Assembly (NCBI RefSeq): GCF_013032005.1
Contig: NZ_WQBE01000004.1
Location: 62,001-126,000, forward strand
Source of the DNA: Ruegeria atlantica
GTDB taxonomy: Bacteria; Pseudomonadota; Alphaproteobacteria; Rhodobacterales; Rhodobacteraceae
Length of the DNA: 64,000 nucleotides
Reading direction: 5' to 3'
Part shown: positions 54,470-62,732 of the stretch, piece by piece
How the letters are laid out: each line of letters opens with the position of its first letter
How positions within the stretch are numbered: position 1 is the stretch's first letter
Notes under the pieces: model-generated
Told to the model about the DNA's origin: nothing
Seen by the model: only the letters and a program-made list of their open reading frames with translations
The model's database searches: none
Program-made: the position numbers and the translations under genes

Positions 54470-55378
54470 CTAGAGTTTTGGGGCTATACTGGGCGTGGTC
54501 AGGTTGCTGCGGTTCAGAACCGCTTCGCGCCAGGCGATGAAGCTGACGGCAGACAGGATTAACGTACCCCCGGCAACAACCCAGATGTCAACACTTTCGT
54601 GAAAAACCAACGCACCCAGCAGCGTGGCCCAGATCAATTGCAGGAAGGTCACCGGCTGCGTGACCGCCACCGGAGCCGCCTGCAAGGCCAGCGTCATGAA
54701 ATAGTGCCCCGCGGTGGCAAAGCAGGCGACCAGAAACAAAACCCAGATGTCACGCAAGCTGGGCGGCTGCCAAACGGCGATGGCAAAGGGTATCAACGCC
54801 AGTGTCACCCAAATCGACAAATGCGCCACGACCACCGATGGTGGAATATCGCGCACCAGCAGTTTGGCCAGCAGGTAGGACCCTCCAAGCAGCAGAGCAG
54901 TTCCTAACATGGCCAGGTGACCGGTCGAAACCTCTCTGAACCCCGGGCGCAGGATGATCACCACTCCGACCAACGCCACCATTATCGCCGCAATCCGGCG
55001 AAAGGCCAGCGGCTCACCCAAGAACAGCGCCGCACCCAAAGTGACATAGACCGGCGTCATATAGTTCATCGCAGTGACCTCGGCCAAGGGGATCTGGGTC
55101 ATTGCATAGAACCACAGCATCACAGCAAAGGCGTGAATGATCCCACGCAGCCCGAACAGGGTCAGATGACGCTTTGTGACATGGGTCGACAGGATCAAAC
55201 GCAGGGCCGGCAACAGAAATACCAACCCCAGAGCATAGCGTATGAATGCCGCCTGGATCGGACTCATTGTTGTACCCAGCGATTTGACCAAGGCCGTCAT
55301 CACCACAAAGGACAGCCCGGCGGCAAACATCCAGAACATGCCCGCAAGGGGCCGGTATGAGGTGGCAGACGTTTTCAT
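54470..55378 (-). CDS. EamA/DMT family transporter
   Basis: A 302-aa protein with ten hydrophobic helices in two EamA repeats (MFWMFAAGLSFVVMTALVKSLGTTMSPIQAAFIRYALG, and later AMLGTALLLGGSYLLAKLLVRD). It probably exports metabolites. ATG 55378 has an AGG before it; an earlier in-frame start at 55432 would overlap the LysE gene. It follows the LysE gene by 40 bp on the same strand. Confidence 0.85.
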   Translation of the reverse strand: MKTSATSYRPLAGMFWMFAAGLSFVVMTALVKSLGTTMSPIQAAFIRYALGLVFLLPALRLILSTHVTKRHLTLFGLRGIIHAFAVMLWFYAMTQIPLAEVTAMNYMTPVYVTLGAALFLGEPLAFRRIAAIMVALVGVVIILRPGFREVSTGHLAMLGTALLLGGSYLLAKLLVRDIPPSVVVAHLSIWVTLALIPFAIAVWQPPSLRDIWVLFLVACFATAGHYFMTLALQAAPVAVTQPVTFLQLIWATLLGALVFHESVDIWVVAGGTLILSAVSFIAWREAVLNRSNLTTPSIAPKL

Positions 55379-55418
55379 GCCGAAACCTGAACACTGAAAG
55401 CTGCGCAGGTACAACCCT

Positions 55419-56018
55419 TCACATGGCAACAAGTTTCAGTGCGATCCCCAGCATGACAATACCGATGACCACATCCAGAATCTGCCAGGCACGCGGTCTT
55501 ACAAAGACCGGGGACAGCACCCTGGCCCCATAACCGAGGGAAAAGAAGAACACGAAGCTGGACAGCATCGCACCGCTCGCAAAGGCCAGACGGTCATCAT
55601 ACTGGGCCGAGATCGATCCGATCAACACTACCGTATCCAGATAGACATGCGGGTTGAGCCAGGTAAAAGCCAGCACCGTCAGCAGTACCGACCGAAGGCT
55701 GGCGCGTTGGCCTTTGGTCACGTCCATCGCCGCCCCGCCCTGCCACGCAGATTGCAGGCTGCGCAGCCCGTACCACGTCAGAAAGATCGCCCCTCCGTAT
55801 CGCATGACGGTTTCAAACCAAGGTGCCGCTTCGGCCAGCGCACCAAACCCCGCGACACCTGCGGCAATAAGGATGGCATCCGACACTGCGCAGGTCAGAC
55901 ACAGGGGAAAAACGTGTTCGCGTCGCAATCCCTGACGCAACACAAAGGCGTTTTGTGCCCCGATGGCTAGGATGAGGCTGAAGCCCAGTAAAAAACCGGC
56001 GAAAAGGGATGCGGACAT
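55419..56018 (-). CDS. argO: LysE/ArgO family amino-acid exporter
   Basis: A 199-aa membrane protein with six helices and the LysE features (GFLLGFSLILAIGAQNAFVLRQGLRREHVFPLCLTCAVSDAIL). It exports arginine and lysine. AGGAGG before ATG 56018. It is divergent from an ArgP-like regulator, the same arrangement as argO/argP or lysE/lysG. Confidence 0.9.
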   Translation of the reverse strand: MSASLFAGFLLGFSLILAIGAQNAFVLRQGLRREHVFPLCLTCAVSDAILIAAGVAGFGALAEAAPWFETVMRYGGAIFLTWYGLRSLQSAWQGGAAMDVTKGQRASLRSVLLTVLAFTWLNPHVYLDTVVLIGSISAQYDDRLAFASGAMLSSFVFFFSLGYGARVLSPVFVRPRAWQILDVVIGIVMLGIALKLVAM

Positions 56019-56106
56019 AATGCCTCCTGTGCGTTCAGGGGCATTGACTATGCGCATTTTGGCATCCTATCAAATTAAAGATGTTGATCCCAATTAAGTT
56101 TAGCTA

Positions 56107-56997
56107 ATGATACTCGACCCCAACCACTTGTCGGCTTTGTCGTCGATTTTGCGGCACGGCAGTTTTGAGGCAGCTGCGACGGAACTTACTGTGACGCCTT
56201 CAGCCATATCCCAGCGGATCAAGGCACTGGAAGATCGCGTGGGGGCAGCATTGATCAATCGCGGACCGCCTTGCACCGGAACACCGGCGGGGCTGCGTAT
56301 TGCCCAGCATGCTGAGGATATCGGTTTGCTCGAAGCGAAGCTGGCCCGCGAACTGACATTGGATCAAGGCACCGGCCCGGCCCGTGTCCGCGTGGCAGTG
56401 CCTGCCGACGTTCTGGCCACGTGGTTCATTGATGCCATGGCACAGGTGGATGGCTTGTTGTTTGACCTGGTGGTGGATGATCAGGATCACTCGGCCGAGT
56501 GGTTGCGTCGCGGCGAGGTCAGCGCTGCAATCACGGTAGGCGGTCAGCCGGTTTCGGGGTACGACACCTATGCCTTGGGCGCGCTGCGCTACATCGCGAC
56601 CGCCAGCCCGGCCTATATGCAACAGTGGTTTGCCGAGGGTGTAAACGAACGCTCGCTGGCCCTTGCCCCTTGCTTGACCTTCAACCGCAAGGACAACCTT
56701 CAACGAACGTGGATCATCGAACAGATGGGGTGCCGGATTTCCCCACCCTCGCATTTTCTGCCGTCTCCGCAAGGGTTTGTGGATGCGGCCATAGCTGGGT
56801 TGGGTTGGGGCATGAACCCTGTCGGGCTGGCGAAGAGCGCACTAAATGATGGGCGACTACGTCCGCTGCTGCCTGACGCCCCTCTTGACGTGGGTCTGAC
56901 TTGGCAGGTGGGGCGCGTTCTGTCCTCTGCGCTGGTTCCGCTGACTCGCGCGGTCAGACAAACCGCGGCAAAGGAGCTTCTTCCGTCGCAATCATGA
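56107..56997 (+). CDS. argP: LysR-type regulator ArgP/LysG
   Basis: A 296-aa LysR protein. The HTH is in LSALSSILRHGSFEAAATELTVTPSAISQRIKALEDRVG; LIDAMAQVDGLLFDLVVDDQDHSAEWLRRGEVSAAITV is the co-inducer domain. It normally activates the divergent exporter in response to lysine or arginine. Length equals ArgP. It overlaps the stop of the convergent MFS gene by 6 bp. Confidence 0.9.
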   Translation: MILDPNHLSALSSILRHGSFEAAATELTVTPSAISQRIKALEDRVGAALINRGPPCTGTPAGLRIAQHAEDIGLLEAKLARELTLDQGTGPARVRVAVPADVLATWFIDAMAQVDGLLFDLVVDDQDHSAEWLRRGEVSAAITVGGQPVSGYDTYALGALRYIATASPAYMQQWFAEGVNERSLALAPCLTFNRKDNLQRTWIIEQMGCRISPPSHFLPSPQGFVDAAIAGLGWGMNPVGLAKSALNDGRLRPLLPDAPLDVGLTWQVGRVLSSALVPLTRAVRQTAAKELLPSQS

Positions 56998-58281
56998 CTG
57001 TCCCGGTTGCGCGCCCTTGGCCTTTTCCGCGTTGGGAAGGACCACGCGGTAACAGGTGAGGGCAGCAAACAGACTAACCATAGTGATGAACACAATGGCC
57101 CACGCAACCTCATGCATATGGGCGACCCCGGCCAAGGCCGCCGACAGGATCACCGCCGTGATCCGGCAAATACTTTTGATCGCCGCCGCGCCTTTGACAC
57201 GTTGATCCTTTGGGGCCACGTCCAAATAATACAACTGCCGCGCACCGCTTATGCCAGTTACGGCCACGGTCACAACGAACAGCGCGATAGCATGCAGATG
57301 GACTGCGTGATCAATACCCAGAAAGTGGACAGTGACCAACGTGGCTCCTGTCGCGGCAACCATCAGGTTTCCGGCCACCATGACGGCGCGGTGGGATTTC
57401 ATGTTCACCAGCTGCCACAGCGGTGCCGAGACCAAATATCCCGACGCGGATGAGATGATCATGGCCGTCAGTCCCTTGGCTGAGGCATGATGTGCCTCGG
57501 CCGCGATCAGGGCAAAAAATGGCACCGACAGGGAGACCACGACCAAGGGCAGCCGCATGACCAGATACCGACGGAACCAAGCCTGGTCGAACATGGCGGC
57601 AATATCGGTAAAGTTCTCTGAAAATTTCCGTTTCCGCACCCTTTGCGGTGTGTCCTTGACCTCATCCCCTCGTGCGATTTCTGAGATCGCAAGAATGGAC
57701 AGGCCAGACAGAACGAAAAAGGCCACCGAAACCGCAATCACGGTGGAATGGCGGGAAAACGGTGGGTTTTCCTTGGTGATCTCATGCACCAGCAGCGCCA
57801 ATCCGATGGCTCCCAACCCGCCGATGCCCAATTGAAGATAGTGCATGATCATCCGCGATTTGGATTGCACTTGATCCCCTATCAGATCCGTTAACATCAA
57901 CGATTGAATTTCTTCGATCAGGCCGATCACGAAGAACGCTGCGACAAAGGCCAGTGCAATTGCAGGAACAAACCCTGTCGCGGCCACCAAAACAGCCATG
58001 ACAAGGCAGGCGCCTATACAAACCTCGGTTAGGGCAATCCCGCGTTTCTTCTGCTGTCGCGCCGAAATCGGCTGTGCCAGAAAGATATCCGAAATCATGC
58101 TGCCGACCATCCGAATGGACACCAATGCGCCTGCGATGAACATGGGCAATTCAAAAGAAACGGCCAGAAACGGCAGGACGATTGAAGGGCTGCCAAGCGT
58201 CCACGCGACCTGAGACAGGATGCTCTGACCGGTCAGAACAGGAATATTGCGTTTGGGTTGGCTGGCTGGGCTGTCCGTCAT
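56992..58281 (-). CDS. MFS-like multi-spanning protein
   Basis: About 429 aa, twelve helices. The N-terminus is SQPKRNIPVLTGQSILSQVAWTLGSPSIVLPFLAV; loop 2-3 is SISDIFLAQPISARQQKKRG, an unusual variant. A basic central loop (TPQRVRKRKFSEN) separates the two halves. It resembles Rhodobacteral MFS proteins of unknown substrate. The start is uncertain: ATG 58281 has only GAG near it, and an in-frame start at 58371 lies inside a terminator. Confidence 0.72.
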   Translation of the reverse strand: MTDSPASQPKRNIPVLTGQSILSQVAWTLGSPSIVLPFLAVSFELPMFIAGALVSIRMVGSMISDIFLAQPISARQQKKRGIALTEVCIGACLVMAVLVAATGFVPAIALAFVAAFFVIGLIEEIQSLMLTDLIGDQVQSKSRMIMHYLQLGIGGLGAIGLALLVHEITKENPPFSRHSTVIAVSVAFFVLSGLSILAISEIARGDEVKDTPQRVRKRKFSENFTDIAAMFDQAWFRRYLVMRLPLVVVSLSVPFFALIAAEAHHASAKGLTAMIISSASGYLVSAPLWQLVNMKSHRAVMVAGNLMVAATGATLVTVHFLGIDHAVHLHAIALFVVTVAVTGISGARQLYYLDVAPKDQRVKGAAAIKSICRITAVILSAALAGVAHMHEVAWAIVFITMVSLFAALTCYRVVLPNAEKAKGAQPGQS

Positions 58282-58369
58282 TCGCTCAATCAGATTATGT
58301 GCCGTTTGGGCACAGATATTCTGGTCAAGCCTATCGGGTTCTGTCCAACCGGCCAAGAACCCACAAAGC

Positions 58370-58393
58370 AAAAAACCCGACCAGAGGCCGGGT
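58370..58393 (-). terminator. Rho-independent terminator after yebC
   Basis: On the minus strand, ACCCGGCC pairs with GGTCGGGT (one G-U) over a 3-nt loop, followed by five or more T. It is 24 bp after the yebC stop. Confidence 0.88.
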
Positions 58394-58416
58394 TTTCCAA
58401 CAGAAATTCAAAACGC

Positions 58417-59157
58417 TTAAAGCTGCGCCATGACCTCGTCTGTGGCCTCGAAGTTCGTGGTCACGCGCTGTACGTCATCGTCATCTTCCAGCGCATCGAC
58501 CAGCTTCATCAGCTTTTGCATGTCTTCCAGCCCCAGCTCGGTTGTAGTGGTGGGTTTCCAGATCAGCTTGGTAGATTCGGATTCGCCCAGCGCGCCCTCC
58601 AGTGCGTTCGACACATCATTCAGGTCGGTGTCAGCACACCAGATGATGTGACCGTCTTCCGAGCTTTCGACGTCTTCGGCGCCGGCATCGATGGCGGCCT
58701 CAAAAACGGTGTCCGCATCGCCTGCAGTGGCCGGATACACCACCTCGCCCTTGCGGTCGAACATGAACCCGACCGAGCCGGTTTCACCCAGATTGCCGCC
58801 ATTCTTGGAAAAGGTTGAACGCACGGTCGAGGCGGTGCGATTGCGGTTGTCAGTCATCGTCTCGACGATCACAGCCACACCGTTAGGGCCGTAACCCTCA
58901 TACCGGATTTCTTCGTAATCATCGCCTTCACCCGCAACCGACTTTTTGATCGCCCGGTCGATCACGTCCTTGGGGACTGAGTTCGACTTGGCCTCTTTAA
59001 CTGCCAAACGCAGGCGTGGGTTCTTTTCGGGATCGGGGTCGCCCATCTTGGCGGCGACGGTGATTTCTTTCGACAGTTTGGAAAACAGCTTGGACCGCGC
59101 GGCGTCCTGACGTCCCTTGCGGTGCTGGATGTTGGCCCATTTGGAGTGGCCTGCCAT
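58417..59157 (-). CDS. YebC/PmpR family protein
   Basis: A 246-aa member of the YebC/TACO1 family: [31 protein letters not shown] at the N-terminus and [15 protein letters not shown] at the end. Family members act as DNA-binding regulators or help ribosomes through proline runs. GAGGACG precedes the ATG. A terminator follows, so it stands alone. Confidence 0.95.
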   Translation of the reverse strand: MAGHSKWANIQHRKGRQDAARSKLFSKLSKEITVAAKMGDPDPEKNPRLRLAVKEAKSNSVPKDVIDRAIKKSVAGEGDDYEEIRYEGYGPNGVAVIVETMTDNRNRTASTVRSTFSKNGGNLGETGSVGFMFDRKGEVVYPATAGDADTVFEAAIDAGAEDVESSEDGHIIWCADTDLNDVSNALEGALGESESTKLIWKPTTTTELGLEDMQKLMKLVDALEDDDDVQRVTTNFEATDEVMAQL

Positions 59158-59267
59158 GGTGCGTCCTCGTGATAGTGATTGCGTATTCGGCGCTCATATA
59201 GACGTTTGCAGGGCATGGGATCAAGAGAGCGGCTTGCGAGACGCCCCCTTGCGGGTATGGTGGCGGG

Positions 59268-61040
59268 ATGACGACAGATCAGATTATTCTTTTCACCCTT
59301 TTTGCCACTGTATTCGGAATGCTTCTTTGGGGGCGGTTTCGCTATGATCTTGTGGCGTTTTCTGCGCTGTTAATCGGGGTCGTTCTTGGCGTCGTGCCGG
59401 TGGACAACGCCTTTGCCGGGTTTGGACATCCGGCAACCATTATTGTGGCGTTAGTTCTGGTTGTCTCAGCAGGGCTGGTTCGGTCGGGGGCGGTGTTTCT
59501 GATCACGCGCACGCTGGTTGATGCCTCGCGCGGGCTTGGCGCGCATATCGCACTGATGGGCGGGATCGGAGCTGTTCTGTCGGCTTTTATGAACAACGTG
59601 GCCGCACTGGCCTTGTTGATGCCGGTCGACATTCAAACCGCGCGCAAGGCGGGGCGGTCGGTAGGCCTGACCCTGATGCCGCTGAGCTTTGCCACCATTC
59701 TGGGCGGTATGGCCACCCTGATCGGGACGCCGCCTAATATCATTATCGCCTCAATCCGTGCCGAAACCTTGGGCGAGCCGTTCCGGATGTTCGATTTCGC
59801 CCCTGTCGGCGGGTTAGCGGCCATTGCCGGGCTGGCCTTTGTGTCTTTGATCGGATGGCGTCTGATCCCGAACCGCGGCCCGCAAGAGGAAACGTCCGAG
59901 GCGCTGGCGGAATACATCGCCGAACTGACCATCCCTCCGGAATCAGCGCATATCGGCAAGCGGGTCAGCGAATTGTATGAGGCCGCCGAGAAATCCGACG
60001 TCGCCATCATCGGTTTGATCCGCGATGGCAAGCGGCGCTATGGACGATCGGCCCATGCTACCTTGAAACCGGGCGACGCGCTGGTGCTTGAGGCGCGGCC
60101 CGAGGCACTGGATGAATTCCGTGCAGCGCTGAATCTCGATTTTTCGGACACGCGGAGGCAGGAGTTGCTGACGGCCGAGGGCGACGGGCTGGAAGTGATC
60201 GAGGTTGTTGCCACCGAAAGCGCCCGCATCACCGGACGCACCGCGCAAGGGTTAGGGCTTGCCTGGCGGCAAAGCACTGTGCTGATGGGCATCTCGCGCC
60301 AGGGTCGCCGTATCACCGAACAGGTCCGCAAGACCGAAGTCGAGGCAGGCGATATTCTGCTGCTGCTCTGCCCTCGTGACCGCAGTGCCGACGTGACCGA
60401 ATGGCTGGGCTGCCTGCCGCTGGCCACGCGTGGCCTGAACGTCACCGCTAATGACAAGGCCTGGCTGGCCATCGGGCTGTTTGTCGCTGCGGTATTGGCC
60501 GCAAGTGTCGGGCTGATCTACCTACCGATTGCTCTGGGGTTTGTCGTAGTCGCCTATGTGCTGACCAAAATCTTGCCGATTGCCGATCTCTATAACCATA
60601 TAGAATGGCCGGTCGTTGTGCTGCTGGGATCGATGATCCCGCTGGGCAGTGCTCTGGAGACATCAGGCGGCACCGAATTGATCGCCAATGCGCTAGTGCA
60701 ACTGACGGATGGCCTGCCCGCATGGGCGATCCTGACGGTATTGATGGTTGTTACAATGACCCTGTCGGATGTGCTGAACAACACCGCCACAGCCATCGTC
60801 GCCGCCCCCGTTGGCATCCAAATGGCTCGCACGCTTGAAGTCTCTCCCGATCCGTTTCTGATGACGGTTGCCGTGGCAGCCTCGGCCGCGTTCCTTACCC
60901 CGATCGGGCACAAGAACAACACGCTGGTGCTGGGGCCTGGCGGATATCGGTTCGGGGACTACTGGCGCATGGGTCTGCCGCTGGAAATCCTCATCGTTGC
61001 AGTTTCCGTTCCTGCCATCCTTGTCTTCTGGCCGCTTTGA
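59268..61040 (+). CDS. SLC13-type permease with TrkA-C-like domains
   Basis: A 590-aa transporter. Helices at 1-190 and 400-590 flank a soluble part (about 205-385) with two RCK/TrkA-C-like segments (IGKRVSELYEAAEKSDVAIIGLIRDGKRRYGRSAHATLKPGDALVLEA and TGRTAQGLGLAWRQSTVLMGISRQGRRI). GMATLIGTPPNIIIASIRAE and the second FLTPIGHKNNTLV are SLC13 signatures. Substrates may be sulfate, phosphate or dicarboxylates. RBS is weak. Confidence 0.88.
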   Translation: MTTDQIILFTLFATVFGMLLWGRFRYDLVAFSALLIGVVLGVVPVDNAFAGFGHPATIIVALVLVVSAGLVRSGAVFLITRTLVDASRGLGAHIALMGGIGAVLSAFMNNVAALALLMPVDIQTARKAGRSVGLTLMPLSFATILGGMATLIGTPPNIIIASIRAETLGEPFRMFDFAPVGGLAAIAGLAFVSLIGWRLIPNRGPQEETSEALAEYIAELTIPPESAHIGKRVSELYEAAEKSDVAIIGLIRDGKRRYGRSAHATLKPGDALVLEARPEALDEFRAALNLDFSDTRRQELLTAEGDGLEVIEVVATESARITGRTAQGLGLAWRQSTVLMGISRQGRRITEQVRKTEVEAGDILLLLCPRDRSADVTEWLGCLPLATRGLNVTANDKAWLAIGLFVAAVLAASVGLIYLPIALGFVVVAYVLTKILPIADLYNHIEWPVVVLLGSMIPLGSALETSGGTELIANALVQLTDGLPAWAILTVLMVVTMTLSDVLNNTATAIVAAPVGIQMARTLEVSPDPFLMTVAVAASAAFLTPIGHKNNTLVLGPGGYRFGDYWRMGLPLEILIVAVSVPAILVFWPL

Positions 61041-61056
61041 CGGGTAAGGGCACTGC

Positions 61057-61791
61057 ATGAAACGATTTCTGATCCTGCAACTGCGTCCCGAGACCGAAGC
61101 TTCGGACGCCGAATACGCCTCGATACTGGACAAGACTGGCCTGTCGCCGGACCAGACCCATCGTATCCGTCTGGATTGTCAGGGCCTGCCCGCGGGTCTG
61201 GATGTGACAGATTATGCCGGCGTTATCGTAGGTGGAGGCCCCGGCTGCGTCAGTGATGATCCGGCGACGAAATCCGAGATGGATGCAGGTATCGAAGCGG
61301 CCATCATGGGTTTGATGCCGCAGATCACCGCGAATGATCACCCTTTCATGGGCTGCTGTTACGGATTGGGCATTCTCGCGGCGCATCTGGGCGGCGATGT
61401 CAGCAAGAAACAGTTCGGAGAACCCGTCGGCCCCTCGACCTGCCAACTGACAGATGAAGGCGCGCTTGACCCGCTGACCGCCGGGCTGGGCGACAGTTTT
61501 GAGGCTTTCGTCGGCCACAAAGAGGCTGTGCAATCCCTGCCCGACGGATGTGTCCACTTGCTGTCTTCGGACCCCTGCCCGTTTCAGATGATCCGCTGGG
61601 GTCAAAATGTGTATGCCACGCAGTTCCACCCCGAGGCCAACGCGCAAGATTTCGAACAGCGCATCAATATCTACAAGGATTTCGGATACTTCCCGCCCGA
61701 AGACGCCCAGCGCCTGATCGATATCTGTCACGCCGCCGAGGTCACCAAGCCCGGCGAAATCCTGCGCCGTTTCGCCCAACGCTACATATGA
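61057..61791 (+). CDS. Class I glutamine amidotransferase (GMP-synthase-like)
   Basis: A 244-aa stand-alone GATase-1. Cys nucleophile in MGCCYGLGILAAHLGG, His-Glu in ATQFHPEANAQDFEQR. Similar proteins are labelled GMP synthase-related glutamine amidotransferases; the ammonia acceptor is unknown. It follows the SLC13 gene by 16 bp, so they are probably co-transcribed. Confidence 0.85.
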   Translation: MKRFLILQLRPETEASDAEYASILDKTGLSPDQTHRIRLDCQGLPAGLDVTDYAGVIVGGGPGCVSDDPATKSEMDAGIEAAIMGLMPQITANDHPFMGCCYGLGILAAHLGGDVSKKQFGEPVGPSTCQLTDEGALDPLTAGLGDSFEAFVGHKEAVQSLPDGCVHLLSSDPCPFQMIRWGQNVYATQFHPEANAQDFEQRINIYKDFGYFPPEDAQRLIDICHAAEVTKPGEILRRFAQRYI

Positions 61792-61863
61792 CCTAACGGC
61801 GCGGTTGCCTGCGCCTTGAACACTCGCTTAGGCTGATCCGAACGGCTGAGGGAGGAGTTGTTC

Positions 61864-62721
61864 TTGGATTTGCTAATAAATGTCGGGCTGCCGTTGTCGC
61901 TGGCCATTATCATGCTGTCCCTTGGTGTTGGGCTTCAGGTATCTGACTTCCAACGGGTGCTGCGCCGGGGTTATCCTTTTGCCATAGGCGCGCTAAGCCA
62001 AGTTGTTTTGCTGCCCGTCGCAGCCTTCATCATAGTCAAACTCTTCGCTTTGCCGCCCGAGATCGCGGTGGGGTTCATGCTGCTTAGCTTTTGCCCCGGA
62101 GGGGTCACCAGCAACATCCTGTCCAAACTGGCCAAGGCCGATGTCGCGCTGTCGGTTAGCCTGACTGCCGTGATCAGCCTGTTGTCCATGATTACCGTTC
62201 CCGTTTTGGCGGCTTGGACCATCGCTCACTTCATGGGCGAAGACGCGCCCGACGTGTCGATCACCGGGCTGGCAATTGCAATGTTCCTGATCACCACACT
62301 GCCCGTCGCCATCGGTGTCAGCCTGCGCCATTTCGCAGCCGGATTTGCCGAACGGATCGACGCGCCGCTGTCCAAGACGGCCACCGTTCTTTTCGTTCTG
62401 ATCGTGATCGCCGCGCTTGCCGGGAACTGGCAGTTGTTCGTCGACAACCTTGGGATCATGGGCGCGAGTCTGATCACGCTGAACGTTGCGCTGTTGGCGA
62501 TTGGATTGGGAATTGCCCGTGCCGCGAAGCTGTCGTGGACGGAAAGCAAAACGGTCTCAATCGAAACCGGCATTCAGAATTCGACGCTGGGGATCACGTT
62601 GGCGGCGCTGATCACCGGGACAGACAGCGGGTTCAGCCCGCTGGCTCTGCCCTCGGCCGTCTACGGGATCATGATGTATGTCGTGGCCCTGCCCTACATC
62701 GCCTGGCTCCGCAGCCGCTGA
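61864..62721 (+). CDS. Bile acid:Na+ symporter (BASS) family protein
   Basis: A 285-aa protein with about ten helices, including IIMLSLGVGLQVSDFQRVLRRGYPFAIGALSQVVLLPVAAF and FMLLSFCPGGVTSNILSKLAKADVALSVSLTAVISLLSMI, both typical of BASS. It cotransports organic anions with sodium. TTG 61864 is chosen because GGAGG lies 8 nt upstream; the TTG at 61858 is directly next to the RBS. Confidence 0.84.
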   Translation: MDLLINVGLPLSLAIIMLSLGVGLQVSDFQRVLRRGYPFAIGALSQVVLLPVAAFIIVKLFALPPEIAVGFMLLSFCPGGVTSNILSKLAKADVALSVSLTAVISLLSMITVPVLAAWTIAHFMGEDAPDVSITGLAIAMFLITTLPVAIGVSLRHFAAGFAERIDAPLSKTATVLFVLIVIAALAGNWQLFVDNLGIMGASLITLNVALLAIGLGIARAAKLSWTESKTVSIETGIQNSTLGITLAALITGTDSGFSPLALPSAVYGIMMYVVALPYIAWLRSR

Positions 62722-62732
62722 AAGGACAAGAC